From positions 310,001 to 374,000 of the forward strand of contig NZ_SJSY01000072.1 in assembly GCF_004352915.1 (NCBI RefSeq): a stretch of 64,000 bases of DNA, in the 5' to 3' direction. This stretch comes from Flavobacterium zhairuonense (GTDB lineage Bacteria; Bacteroidota; Bacteroidia; Flavobacteriales; Flavobacteriaceae). The notes beneath the pieces were generated by a model, which saw nothing but the letters and a program-made list of their open reading frames with translations, was not told the DNA's origin and made no database searches. Each line of letters starts with the position of its first letter. Position 1 is the first letter of the stretch. A program made the translations under genes and the position numbers. This document shows, piece by piece, positions 51,149-60,300 of the stretch.

Positions 51149-52051
51149 ATGAATCAGATGAAATCAAATAAGGAGGCTTTTCGTGATTACCTTGAGTTGG
51201 AGAAAAAGTATTCAATGCATACGGTTAATGCGTATTTGAATGACATTTTGTTTTTTGAGGAGTTCAATAAAAGTCATTTTGAGCAGGACAACGTTGAAAA
51301 TGTGAGTTACAGCCAAATTAGAAGCTGGATTGTTTCTTTGGTTGATGGCGGAATTTCAAATGTTTCTGTGAATAGGAAGATGGCTTCTTTAAAGGCGTTT
51401 TATAAATTTCTTTTGAAAGCAAAGCAAATTGATGTGAATCCGATGCTAAAGCATAAGGCTTTGAAAACTCCAAAAAACATCCAAATTCCTTTTTCGGAAA
51501 AAGAGCTGGGGGATTTGATGCAGGGAATTGATTCTCCTGTTGGTTTTGAGGAAGTCAGAGATAAATTGATTGTCGATTTGTTTTATACGACAGGAATGCG
51601 TAGAGCGGAGCTGATAAACTTGATGCTTTATAATGTGGATTTGTCTTCGAAAATAATTAAGGTTTTGGGCAAGCGAAATAAGGAACGTCTTATTCCGATT
51701 TTGCCTATTGTTGTCGATGAGCTAAAGGTGTATTTAGGCGAACGTTCTTTGGTGGAAAACATTCAGGATGAAGATTATTTTTTTATTTCAAAAAAAGGAT
51801 TAAAATTGAGTGAATCTTTTGTGTATCGATTAATAAATTCTTACTTTAGTAGGGTCTCTGAAAAGGTGAAAAAAAGTCCGCATGTGCTTCGGCATACTTT
51901 TGCAACTCACTTGTTAAATAATGGGGCAGATTTGAATTCAGTTAAGGAATTATTAGGGCATTCGAGTTTGGCGTCGACACAAGTATATACTCATAATAGT
52001 TTGGCGGAGCTCAAAAAGACATATAATGATGCGCATCCTCGAAACAAATAA
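51149..52051 (+). CDS. xerC: Tyrosine recombinase XerC-like
   Basis: A 300-residue tyrosine recombinase of the XerC/XerD class. An N-terminal SAM-like DNA-binding domain (YLELEKKYSMHTVNAYLNDILFFEEF) and a C-terminal catalytic domain are seen, with R151 in TTGMRRAELINL, the beta-hairpin Lys in VLGKRNKERLIP, H245 and R248 in SPHVLRHTFATH, H271 in LLGHSSLASTQVY and nucleophile Y280. It probably resolves chromosome dimers at dif. Its housekeeping setting (rpsU upstream, hpf 35 nt downstream) argues against a phage integrase. ATG 51149 is preceded by AGGAGA; a TTG at 51134 is a less likely start. Confidence 0.92.
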   Translation: MNQMKSNKEAFRDYLELEKKYSMHTVNAYLNDILFFEEFNKSHFEQDNVENVSYSQIRSWIVSLVDGGISNVSVNRKMASLKAFYKFLLKAKQIDVNPMLKHKALKTPKNIQIPFSEKELGDLMQGIDSPVGFEEVRDKLIVDLFYTTGMRRAELINLMLYNVDLSSKIIKVLGKRNKERLIPILPIVVDELKVYLGERSLVENIQDEDYFFISKKGLKLSESFVYRLINSYFSRVSEKVKKSPHVLRHTFATHLLNNGADLNSVKELLGHSSLASTQVYTHNSLAELKKTYNDAHPRNK

Positions 52052-52086
52052 TGATTTCTGAAATGTTTAACCCTAAAATTAGTATT

Positions 52087-52389
52087 ATGAAGGTAGATGT
52101 TCATGCAGTTAACTTTACTGTTGACAGAAAATTGGTGGATTTTATTCAAGAAAGAATGGATAAGTTAGAAAAATACTACGATCGAATAGTGTCGTCAGAC
52201 GTTTTTTTAAAAGTGGAAAGAACAAGTGATAAGGAGAATAAAGCGGTGGAGATAAAGATCAATGTTCCTGGAGATGATTTTTTGGTAAAAAAGCAATGTA
52301 AAACATTTGAAGAAGCGGTAGAGCTTTCAGCAGAATCATTAGAACGTTTGCTAGTAAAAAGGAAAGAAAAAATAAGAGCGCACATATAA
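52087..52389 (+). CDS. hpf: Ribosome hibernation promoting factor/RaiA family
   Basis: A 100-residue short-form ribosome-associated protein of the HPF/RaiA (S30AE) family that binds the 30S decoding centre in stationary phase. MKVDVHAVNFTVDRKLVDFIQERMDKLEKYYDRIVSSDVFLKVERT is diagnostic of the Bacteroidota protein. The longer frame beginning at 52051 (MISEMFNPKISI) overlaps the xerC stop and has no family likeness, so the ATG at 52087 is chosen. Its transcript likely ends at the hairpin at 52445-52471. Confidence 0.93.
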   Translation: MKVDVHAVNFTVDRKLVDFIQERMDKLEKYYDRIVSSDVFLKVERTSDKENKAVEIKINVPGDDFLVKKQCKTFEEAVELSAESLERLLVKRKEKIRAHI

Positions 52390-52413
52390 TTGAAATTTTT
52401 TTTCAAAAAATGT

Positions 52414-52443
52414 TTTGATTAAAAGATAAAATAGCTACATTTG
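52414..52443 (+). promoter_or_regulatory. Promoter of the tRNA-tuf-secE-nusG-ribosomal protein block
   Basis: TTTG at 52414-52417 is followed after 18 nt by TACATTTG at 52436-52443, an exact consensus promoter for Bacteroidota. The start site would be near 52450. It is the best promoter match in the window, as expected for tRNA and EF-Tu. Confidence 0.8.
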
Positions 52444-52444
52444 C

Positions 52445-52471
52445 AGTCCGTTAGAAATAGCGGACTTTTTT
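52445..52471 (+). terminator. GAAA-tetraloop terminator overlapping the tRNA-tuf start site
   Basis: Stem 52445-52453 (AGTCCGTTA) pairs with 52458-52466 (TAGCGGACT; one G-U pair) around a GAAA tetraloop and is followed by six T residues. It starts at about the predicted +1 of the tRNA-tuf promoter. Transcripts arriving from hpf would form the whole hairpin and stop, while those starting at the promoter would have an incomplete left arm. Confidence 0.7.
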
Positions 52472-52480
52472 AATGCATTC

Positions 52481-52554
52481 GCCGATGTAGCTCAGCTGGC
52501 TAGAGCAGCTGATTTGTAATCAGCAGGTCGTGGGTTCGAGTCCCTCTATCGGCT
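52481..52554 (+). tRNA. tRNA-Thr (anticodon TGT)
   Basis: A 74-nt cloverleaf: acceptor GCCGATG with TATCGGC, D-arm GCTC...GAGC, anticodon stem GCTGA/TCAGC around TTTGTAA (anticodon TGT), T-loop TTCGAGT, discriminator T. CCA is not encoded. The T-stem has one T-T mismatch. Confidence 0.97.
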
Positions 52555-52613
52555 CGAAAAATTTCAAATGCGATTTGAAATTAGTTCTTTAAAAGAATGG
52601 AATTTTAAAATTA

Positions 52614-52694
52614 GGGGAGATACTCAAGCGGCCAACGAGGGCAGACTGTAAATCTGCTGTGTGAACTTCGCAGGTTCGAATCCTGCTCTCCCCA
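52614..52694 (+). tRNA. tRNA-Tyr (anticodon GTA)
   Basis: An 81-nt class II tRNA: acceptor GGGGAGA with TCTCCCC, anticodon stem GCAGA/TCTGC around CTGTAAA (anticodon GTA), a long variable arm (TGTGTGAACTTC), T-loop TTCGAAT, discriminator A. Confidence 0.97.
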
Positions 52695-52709
52695 CAAAAT
52701 GCAAACTCT

Positions 52710-52781
52710 GCCGGTGTAGCTCAGGGGTAGAGTGCTTCCTTGGTAAGGAAGAGGTCTCGGGTTCAAATCCCGACATTGGCT
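52710..52781 (+). tRNA. tRNA-Thr (anticodon GGT)
   Basis: A 72-nt cloverleaf: acceptor GCCGGTG with CATTGGC (two G-U pairs), anticodon stem CTTCC/GGAAG around TTGGTAA (anticodon GGT), T-arm TCGGG-TTCAAAT-CCCGA. It is the last tRNA before tuf. Confidence 0.97.
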
Positions 52782-52836
52782 CAAGTAAGTAGGAAATTGA
52801 AAATTAATATATAACTAAGATTAAAAATTAAGTAAA

Positions 52837-54024
52837 ATGGCAAAGGAGAATTTTAATCGTTCCAAACCGCACTTAAACATAGGTACAATTGGACACGTAG
52901 ATCACGGAAAAACTACATTAACTGCTGCAATTACAAAAGTATTGTCAGATGCTGGTTACTGTCAAGCAAAATCGTTTGATCAAATCGATAACGCTCCAGA
53001 GGAGAAAGAAAGAGGTATTACTATTAATACATCACACGTAGAGTATGAAACAGCTAACCGTCACTACGCTCACGTTGACTGTCCAGGTCACGCGGATTAC
53101 GTAAAGAACATGGTTACTGGTGCTGCTCAAATGGACGGAGCTATCTTAGTAGTTGCTGCTACAGATGGTCCAATGCCACAAACTCGTGAGCACATCCTTT
53201 TAGGTCGTCAGGTTGGTATTCCAAGAATCGTTGTTTTCATGAACAAAGTGGATATGGTTGATGATGCTGAGTTGTTAGAGCTTGTTGAAATGGAAATTAG
53301 AGATTTATTATCTTTCTACGAATATGATGGAGATAATGGTCCTGTAGTTCAAGGTTCTGCATTAGGAGGATTAAACAATGATCCAAACTGGGTACCTAAA
53401 ATTATCGAATTAATGGAAGCTGTAGACAACTGGATCGAAGAGCCAGTACGTGACGTAGCTAAACCATTCTTGATGCCAGTTGAGGACGTATTTACAATTA
53501 CAGGTCGTGGAACTGTTGCTACAGGTCGTATCGAAACTGGAGTTGCTAACACTGGAGATCCTGTTGAAATCATTGGTATGGGAGCTGAAAAATTAACTTC
53601 TACTATTACAGGAGTTGAGATGTTCCGTAAAATCCTTGATAGAGGTGAGGCTGGAGATAACGTAGGTTTATTGTTAAGAGGTATTGATAAAGCTGATATC
53701 AAAAGAGGTATGGTTATTATTAAGCCAGGTTCAGTAAAACCACACGCTAAATTCAAAGCTGAGGTTTATATCTTGAAAAAAGAAGAAGGTGGACGTCACA
53801 CTCCATTCCACAATAACTACCGTCCACAGTTCTACGTACGTACAACTGACGTAACAGGAGTTATTTCTTTACCAGCAGGTGTAGAGATGGTAATGCCAGG
53901 TGATAACTTAACTATCGAGGTTGCTTTATTAAGCCCAATCGCTATGAACGTAGGTTTACGTTTCGCTATCCGTGAAGGTGGTAGAACAGTTGGTGCTGGT
54001 CAGGTTACTGAAATCGTAGAGTAA
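52837..54024 (+). CDS. tuf: Elongation factor Tu
   Basis: EF-Tu, 395 aa, delivers aminoacyl-tRNA to the ribosome. G1 GHVDHGKT (residues 19-26), switch I RGITI, G3 DCPGHADY, G4 NKVDMVD and G5 GSALGG are all present. Domains II and III end in [10 protein letters not shown]. The codon choice is strongly biased, as in highly expressed genes. It follows three tRNAs and precedes tRNA-Trp, secE and nusG, the conserved arrangement in Bacteroidota and (as tufB) in enterobacteria. A hairpin lies between its stop and tRNA-Trp. Confidence 0.99.
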   Translation: MAKENFNRSKPHLNIGTIGHVDHGKTTLTAAITKVLSDAGYCQAKSFDQIDNAPEEKERGITINTSHVEYETANRHYAHVDCPGHADYVKNMVTGAAQMDGAILVVAATDGPMPQTREHILLGRQVGIPRIVVFMNKVDMVDDAELLELVEMEIRDLLSFYEYDGDNGPVVQGSALGGLNNDPNWVPKIIELMEAVDNWIEEPVRDVAKPFLMPVEDVFTITGRGTVATGRIETGVANTGDPVEIIGMGAEKLTSTITGVEMFRKILDRGEAGDNVGLLLRGIDKADIKRGMVIIKPGSVKPHAKFKAEVYILKKEEGGRHTPFHNNYRPQFYVRTTDVTGVISLPAGVEMVMPGDNLTIEVALLSPIAMNVGLRFAIREGGRTVGAGQVTEIVE

Positions 54025-54042
54025 TTCTATTAAAATAAATAA

Positions 54043-54075
54043 AAAGCCAGTGATTATTTTTTAATCACTGGCTTT
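54043..54075 (+). terminator. Hairpin between tuf and tRNA-Trp (terminator or processing site)
   Basis: A perfect 14-bp stem, AAAGCCAGTGATTA (54043-54056) with TAATCACTGGCTTT (54062-54075), has a 5-nt T loop. The T-run after the stem is short, so it may be a partial terminator lowering flow into secE-nusG. Confidence 0.7.
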
Positions 54076-54079
54076 AATT

Positions 54080-54150
54080 ACGGGCGTAGTTCAAGGGTAG
54101 AATAGCGGTCTCCAAAACCGTTGATGGGGGTTCGAATCCCTCCGCCCGTG
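54080..54150 (+). tRNA. tRNA-Trp (anticodon CCA)
   Basis: A 71-nt cloverleaf: acceptor ACGGGCG with CGCCCGT, anticodon stem GCGGT/ACCGT around CTCCAAA (anticodon CCA), T-loop TTCGAAT, discriminator G. Confidence 0.97.
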
Positions 54151-54168
54151 CAATAAAAAATATATCAA

Positions 54169-54366
54169 ATGACAAAAGTTACTAATTATTTATCAGAGGC
54201 TTTCGAGGAGTTAAAGTCAAATGTTACTTGGCCAGCTTGGGCTGAGGTTCAAAAATTGACAATTGTTGTGGCTGTATTTTCGATTCTATTTGCTTTGGCA
54301 ACATGGGGAGTGGACGAATTTTTTGCAAAAGCTTTAGCTGGATTTTTTAACTGGTTAAAAGGATAA
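54169..54366 (+). CDS. secE: Preprotein translocase subunit SecE
   Basis: The small essential SecE subunit of the SecYEG translocon. The 65-residue single-span form is typical of Bacteroidota: an amphipathic helix (YLSEAFEELKSNVTWPAWAEVQKLTIVV) followed by one membrane span (about residues 30-50). The VTWP motif is the conserved signature. It lies between tRNA-Trp and nusG with 10 nt to the nusG ATG. Confidence 0.97.
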   Translation: MTKVTNYLSEAFEELKSNVTWPAWAEVQKLTIVVAVFSILFALATWGVDEFFAKALAGFFNWLKG

Positions 54367-54376
54367 TTTTTTTGTG

Positions 54377-54928
54377 ATGGCAGATAATAATGTGAAAAAA
54401 TGGTACGTAGTTAGAGCGGTTAGTGGTCAAGAGAATAAAGTGAAAGCTTATATCGAGACTGAGATTGCGAGATTAGGTATGGAGGATTATGTTTCTCAGG
54501 TTTTAGTTCCTACTGAAAAAGTAGTTACTGTAAAAGATGGGAAAAAATCATCTAAGGATAAAGTGTATTTTCCTGGATATGTTATGATCGAAGCTAATTT
54601 AGTTGGTGAGATACCTCATATTATTAAGTCTATTACAAGTGTAATTGGTTTTTTAGGTGAAATTAAAGGTGGGGAACCGGTTCCTTTGAGATTATCTGAA
54701 GTAAATCGTATGTTAGGAAAAGTGGATGAGTTGGCTGTAAATACAGATACTCGTTCAATTCCATTCAGCTTAGGTGAAACTGTAAAAGTGATCGATGGTC
54801 CTTTCAATGGTTTTAACGGAACGGTTGAAAAAATAAATGAAGAAAAGCGTAAGCTTGAAGTAATGGTTAAGATTTTCGGAAGAAAAACACCATTAGAGTT
54901 AAGTTTTATGCAAGTTGAAAAAGTATAA
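54377..54928 (+). CDS. nusG: Transcription termination/antitermination protein NusG
   Basis: A 183-residue NusG: N-terminal NGN domain (KKWYVVRAVSGQENKVKAYIE, VPTEKVVTVKDGKK) and C-terminal KOW domain (GETVKVIDGPFNGFNGTVEKINEEKRKLEVMVKIFGRKTPLELSFMQVEKV). It modulates elongation and links RNA polymerase to the ribosome or Rho. I start it at ATG 54377; a GTG at 54374 would only add one residue. Its neighbours are secE and rplK. Confidence 0.98.
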   Translation: MADNNVKKWYVVRAVSGQENKVKAYIETEIARLGMEDYVSQVLVPTEKVVTVKDGKKSSKDKVYFPGYVMIEANLVGEIPHIIKSITSVIGFLGEIKGGEPVPLRLSEVNRMLGKVDELAVNTDTRSIPFSLGETVKVIDGPFNGFNGTVEKINEEKRKLEVMVKIFGRKTPLELSFMQVEKV

Positions 54929-54995
54929 TTTTTTGTTACACTATAATAAACCATTGTAATCGCTTCCATTGATTACAGTGTTAAATTTTTTAAAA

Positions 54996-55433
54996 ATGGC
55001 TAAAGAAATTAGTAAGGTAGTTAAACTACAAGTTAAGGGAGGTGCTGCGAATCCGTCGCCACCGGTTGGACCTGCTTTAGGAGCTGCTGGGGTAAACATC
55101 ATGGAGTTTTGTAAGCAATTTAATGCTAGAACTCAAGATAAACCTGGCAAAATTTGTCCAGTGCAAATCACTGTGTACAAAGACAAATCATTTGATTTTG
55201 TTGTTAAGACTCCTCCAGCGGCGGTTCAGTTAATGGAAGCTGCAAAGCTAAAATCTGGTTCTGGTGAGCCTAATCGTAAAAAAGTAGCTAGCGTTACTTG
55301 GGAACAAATTAGAACTATTGCTGAAGACAAAATGCCAGACTTAAATGCTTTTACAATTGAAAAAGCGATGAGTATGGTTGCAGGAACAGCTAGATCTATG
55401 GGTATAACTGTATCAGGAGATGCTCCTTTTTAA
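54996..55433 (+). CDS. rplK: 50S ribosomal protein uL11
   Basis: A 145-residue uL11 with the canonical [29 protein letters not shown] start, in which the Pro-rich SPPVGPALG segment binds thiostrepton and the stalk base, and a C-terminal rRNA-binding domain ending in [10 protein letters not shown]. The ATG at 54996 is used; the 9-residue longer frame does not match the family. The start of the L11-L1 pair after nusG is universal. Confidence 0.98.
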   Translation: MAKEISKVVKLQVKGGAANPSPPVGPALGAAGVNIMEFCKQFNARTQDKPGKICPVQITVYKDKSFDFVVKTPPAAVQLMEAAKLKSGSGEPNRKKVASVTWEQIRTIAEDKMPDLNAFTIEKAMSMVAGTARSMGITVSGDAPF

Positions 55434-55446
55434 TTAAGAAAAAGAC

Positions 55447-56136
55447 ATGGCAAAATTAACAAAAAAGCAAAAAGAGGCTGCTTCAAAAATTGAAAAGAAC
55501 AAATTATACTCTCTTAAGGATGCTGCTGCATTATTAAAAGTTGTTGCTTCTGCAAAATTTGATGAGTCTGTTGATATCGCAGTTCGTTTAGGTGTAGATC
55601 CTAGAAAAGCGAATCAAATGGTGAGAGGTGTAGTTACTTTACCTCATGGAACAGGAAAAGACGTTAAAGTATTAGCGTTGGTTACTCCAGATAAAGAAGC
55701 GGAAGCTAGAGAAGCTGGTGCAGATCACGTTGGTCTTGATGATTACTTGCAAAAAATTAAAGATGGTTGGACTGATGTTGATGTTATCATCACTATGCCA
55801 GCTGTTATGGGTAAATTAGGTCCATTAGGTCGTATTTTAGGACCTAGAGGTTTAATGCCAAACCCTAAAACAGGTACAGTAACTATGGATGTTGCTAAAG
55901 CTGTTCAAGAAGTTAAAGCTGGTAAAATTGACTTTAAAGTTGATAAAACTGGTATCGTTCACGCTGGTATTGGTAAAGTTTCTTTCGGAGCTGAGCAAAT
56001 CGTTGAGAACGCACACGAAATTATTCAAACATTAATAAAACTTAAGCCAACTGCTGCTAAAGGTACATACATCAAAGGTATTCACCTTACAAGCACAATG
56101 AGTCCTGCTATCGCATTAGACCCAAAAGCAGTATAA
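55447..56136 (+). CDS. rplA: 50S ribosomal protein uL1
   Basis: A 229-residue uL1, the mobile L1-stalk protein that also represses its operon in other bacteria. [69 protein letters not shown] and [14 protein letters not shown] are the signatures. It follows rplK by 13 nt and precedes rplJ by 22 nt. Whether the autoregulatory L1 site exists upstream of rplK was not determined. Confidence 0.98.
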   Translation: MAKLTKKQKEAASKIEKNKLYSLKDAAALLKVVASAKFDESVDIAVRLGVDPRKANQMVRGVVTLPHGTGKDVKVLALVTPDKEAEAREAGADHVGLDDYLQKIKDGWTDVDVIITMPAVMGKLGPLGRILGPRGLMPNPKTGTVTMDVAKAVQEVKAGKIDFKVDKTGIVHAGIGKVSFGAEQIVENAHEIIQTLIKLKPTAAKGTYIKGIHLTSTMSPAIALDPKAV

Positions 56137-56158
56137 TTGGTAGTTAAAAATTTTTAGT

Positions 56159-56662
56159 ATGACTAGAGAAGAAAAATCAATCGCGATTGAAAATTTAACT
56201 GCGCAGTTAGCTGGTACAAATATCATTTATATTTCTGATATTTCTGGTTTAAACGCAGAGACAACTTCAAACTTGCGTAGAGCTTGTTTTAAAGCAGGTA
56301 TCAAATTAGAGGTTGTAAAGAACACTTTGCTTGCAAAAGCAATGGAAGCTTCTTCTAATGATTATGGTGATTTACCTACGGTTTTATCAGGTAACAGTGC
56401 TATATTTATTTCTGATGTTGCTAACGCGCCTGGAAAAATTATCAAAGATTTCCGTAAGAAATCTGATAAACCAGTTTTAAAAGGAGCTTACATCAATTCT
56501 GAAGTATATATTGGTGACAACCAATTAGATGCATTAGCTACAATTAAATCTAAAGAAGAGCTTATTGGAGAAATCATTGGATTATTACAATCTCCAGCTC
56601 AAAGAATTATTTCTGCTTTACAAAACAAATTCGCAGGAAGCGAAGAAGAAGGAGCAGAGTAA
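56159..56662 (+). CDS. rplJ: 50S ribosomal protein uL10
   Basis: A 167-residue uL10, the stalk base that anchors L7/L12 dimers. The N-terminal rRNA-binding segment SIAIENLTAQLAGTNIIYISDISGLNAETTSNLRRACFKAGIKLEVVKNTLLAKA and the C-terminal helix IIGLLQSPAQRIISALQNKFAG (L12-binding) are clear. 92 nt lie between it and rplL, with a weak hairpin (56671-56692, GTAAGAA/TTCTTAC) that could adjust the 1:4 stoichiometry. Confidence 0.98.
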   Translation: MTREEKSIAIENLTAQLAGTNIIYISDISGLNAETTSNLRRACFKAGIKLEVVKNTLLAKAMEASSNDYGDLPTVLSGNSAIFISDVANAPGKIIKDFRKKSDKPVLKGAYINSEVYIGDNQLDALATIKSKEELIGEIIGLLQSPAQRIISALQNKFAGSEEEGAE

Positions 56663-56754
56663 TTATCAACGTAAGAAGGAATACTTTCTTACTGCTTAAT
56701 TAGCGCACAATAATTAAATTATATTTTTACAAATCATTTTAAACGATAGAAAAA

Positions 56755-57126
56755 ATGGCAGATTTGAAACAATTCGCAGAACAATTAGTTAACTTAACAG
56801 TTAAAGAAGTTAACGAATTAGCAACAATATTAAAAGACGAGTATGGTATCGAGCCTGCTGCTGCAGCTGTAGTAGTTGCTGCTGGTGGTGGAGAAGGTGC
56901 TGCTGAAGAAGCACAAACTGAATTTACAGTTGTATTGAAAGATGCTGGTGCATCTAAATTAGCAGTTGTGAAATTAGTAAAAGAACTTACAGGTTTAGGT
57001 CTTAAAGAAGCTAAAGATGTAGTTGACGGTGCTCCAAGCAACGTTAAAGAAGGTGTTTCTAAAGAAGAGGCTGAAGGTCTTAAAAAATCATTAGAAGAAG
57101 CTGGAGCTGTAGTTGAATTAAAATAA
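56755..57126 (+). CDS. rplL: 50S ribosomal protein bL12 (L7/L12)
   Basis: A 123-residue L7/L12 that recruits translational GTPases. N-terminal dimerisation domain ([33 protein letters not shown]), Ala/Gly-rich hinge ([18 protein letters not shown]) and C-terminal factor-binding domain ([45 protein letters not shown]). Codon use shows high expression. It is followed by an attenuator-like hairpin before rpoB. Confidence 0.98.
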   Translation: MADLKQFAEQLVNLTVKEVNELATILKDEYGIEPAAAAVVVAAGGGEGAAEEAQTEFTVVLKDAGASKLAVVKLVKELTGLGLKEAKDVVDGAPSNVKEGVSKEEAEGLKKSLEEAGAVVELK

Positions 57127-57148
57127 TTTAACTCGGTTTTAAGAACTA

Positions 57149-57191
57149 GGTTTAGGTCCTGAGTTAACACTCAAAGGCCTAAACCATTTTT
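57149..57191 (+). terminator. Attenuator-like hairpin between rplL and rpoB
   Basis: Outer stem GGTTTAGG (57149-57156) with CCTAAACC (57178-57185) encloses a small inner stem, GAGT/ACTC (57161-57172), and is followed by a five-T tract. The position matches the partial terminator known between rplL and rpoB in E. coli. The remaining 200 nt up to rpoB are AT-rich, with no gene and no clear exact promoter box. Confidence 0.65.
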
Positions 57192-57392
57192 CGTATAATA
57201 AAATACATTAAATTTTATTATCAAATAGTTTAATATACGAAAGAGTTTTTGATCAATACGAAGAAAAAAAATTGAACTATATTTTATCGTTTTATTTTTA
57301 AAGATGTATTGATTTTAAAAAGAAAGTATAAACTACGCAGTGTGTTTTTACACAAAAAAATTACTTTTTTTTAATCAAAATTTTGTCCATTG

Positions 57393-60300
57393 ATGATAAC
57401 AAATCAGACTGAAAGATTGAATTTTGCCTCTACAAAAAACATTCCTGATTATCCAGACTTCTTGGATGTTCAGGTAAAATCTTTTAAAGATTTCTTTCAA
57501 TTAGAAACGAAATCTGACGAAAGAGGCAACGAAGGGTTATACAATACCTTCATGGAAAACTTCCCAATTACAGATACAAGAAACAACTTTGTATTGGAAT
57601 TCCTAGATTATTTTGTTGATCCACCACGTTATACAATTCAAGAATGTATAGAGAGAGGTCTTACTTATAGTGTGCCTTTAAAAGCAAGGTTAAAACTATA
57701 CTGTACAGATCCAGAACACGAAGATTTTGAAACTATTGTACAAGATGTTTATCTTGGAACAATTCCTTACATGACTCCTAGTGGTACTTTTGTTATTAAT
57801 GGTGCCGAGCGTGTTGTAGTATCTCAATTACACCGTTCTCCAGGGGTTTTCTTTGGACAGTCATTCCACGCAAATGGAACTAAACTTTACTCTGCAAGAG
57901 TTATTCCTTTCAAAGGATCTTGGATAGAGTTTTCTACAGATATTAACAGCGTAATGTACGCGTATATCGATAGAAAGAAAAAATTACCTGTAACAACTTT
58001 ATTCCGTGCTATCGGTTTCGAAAGAGATAAGGATATCCTTGAAATTTTCGACTTAGCTGAAGAAATTAAAGTTTCTAAAACTGGTATTAAGAAATATATT
58101 GGAAGAAGACTTGCTGCGCGTGTATTGAATACATGGCATGAGGATTTCGTAGATGAGGATACTGGAGAGGTAGTTTCTATCGAACGTAACGAAATCATCC
58201 TTGATCGTGATACTATTATCGACAAAGATAATGTTGAAGAGATCATTGATTCTAATGTAAAATCTATTTTGTTACACAAAGAGGATAATAACCAAGCAGA
58301 TTATGCTATTATCCACAATACGTTACAAAAAGACCCTACAAACTCTGAAAAAGAAGCTGTAGAGCACATTTACCGTCAGTTGCGTAACGCTGAACCGCCT
58401 GATGAGGAAACTGCTCGTGGTATTATAGATAAATTGTTCTTCTCTGATCAACGTTATAACTTAGGTGAAGTTGGTCGTTACAGAATGAACAAAAAATTAG
58501 ATTTAGATATCCCTATGGATAAGCAAGTGCTTACTAAAGAGGATATCATTACAATCGTTAAATATTTGATCGAGTTGATCAACTCTAAAGCAGAGATTGA
58601 TGATATTGATCACTTATCAAACCGTCGTGTTAGAACAGTTGGTGAACAATTGTCTCAACAATTCGGTGTTGGTTTAGCACGTATGGCTAGAACTATTCGT
58701 GAGAGAATGAACGTTAGAGATAACGAGGTATTTACACCAATTGATTTGATCAATGCTAAAACATTGTCATCAGTTATCAACTCTTTCTTTGGTACTAACC
58801 AGTTGTCTCAATTTATGGATCAAACGAATCCATTAGCTGAGATTACACACAAAAGAAGACTTTCTGCACTTGGACCAGGTGGACTTTCGAGAGAGAGAGC
58901 TGGTTTCGAGGTTCGTGACGTTCACTATACGCACTATGGTCGTTTATGTCCGATTGAAACTCCTGAGGGACCAAACATTGGTTTGATTTCATCTCTTGGT
59001 GTTTATGCAAAAGTAAACGGAATGGGATTCATTGAAACTCCATACCGTAAAGTAACTAATGGTGTAGTTGATTTAGAAAGTACTCCAGTTTACTTAAGTG
59101 CTGAAGAAGAAGAAGGTAAAATGATTGCTCAGGCAAACATTGAAATGGACGCTTCTGGTAAAATTACAGCTAGCAATGTTATTGCTCGTGAGGAAGGTGA
59201 CTTCCCAGTTGTTGAGCCATCAGTAGTTCATTATACAGACGTTGCTCCTAACCAGATCGCTTCGATTTCTGCGTCATTGATTCCTTTCTTGGAGCATGAT
59301 GATGCGAACCGTGCGTTGATGGGATCAAACATGATGCGTCAGGCAGTTCCTTTGATCCGTCCTGAAGCTCCGATTGTTGGTACAGGTTTAGAGCGTCAAG
59401 TAGCTTCAGATTCAAGAGTATTGATCAATGCTGAAGGGCATGGTACTGTTGAATACGTAGATGCTAACATCATTACTATTAAATACGATCGTACAGAAGA
59501 CGAAAGAATGGTTAGTTTTGATGCTGATGAGAAAACGTACAACTTAATTAAATTTAGAAAAACCAATCAAGGTACAAGTATCAACTTGAAACCAATCGTA
59601 AGAAGAGGTGACAGAGTTGTTCCTGGTCAAGTATTGTCTGAAGGATATGCTACTCAAAATGGAGAATTAGCTTTAGGTAGAAACTTAAAAGTTGCGTTCA
59701 TGCCATGGAAAGGGTACAACTTCGAGGATGCGATTGTAATTTCTGAGAAAGTAGTTCGTGATGATATTTTTACATCTATCCACGTTGATGATTATTCATT
59801 AGAGGTTAGAGATACTAAGTTAGGGAACGAAGAGTTAACAAACGATATTCCTAACGTTTCTGAAGAAGCTACTAAAGATTTAGATGAAAACGGTATGATT
59901 AGAATTGGAGCAGAGGTTAAACCTGGCGACATTTTGATCGGAAAAATTACACCAAAAGGAGAATCAGATCCTACTCCAGAGGAGAAATTGCTTCGTGCAA
60001 TCTTCGGGGATAAAGCTGGTGATGTAAAAGATGCTTCATTAAAAGCTTCTCCATCTTTACATGGTGTAGTTCTTGACAAAAAATTATTTGCAAGAGCCGT
60101 AAAAGATAAACGTAAACGTACTCAAGATAAAGATGCTTTAGGCGCTTTAGAAATGGAATTCGAAACTAAATTTGTTGAATTAAAAGACAGATTGGTTGAG
60201 AAATTATTCTTGATCGTTAACGGAAAAACATCTCAAGGTGTAATGAACGATTTGGGTGAAGAAGTTTTACCAAAAGGTAAAAAATATACTCAAAAAATGC

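Noticed and set aside
51149..52051. The tyrosine recombinase as a sign of a prophage or integrative element next to tRNA genes.
   Set aside because: It is a XerC-type protein in the conserved rpsU-xerC-hpf-tRNA-tuf order; no att-like direct repeats, phage or conjugation genes are nearby.
53349..53756. A 135-codon open frame antisense to tuf, and similar long antisense frames in tamB, rpoB and rpoC.
   Set aside because: They result from the codon bias of the coding strand; they have no start context, family likeness or promoter of their own.
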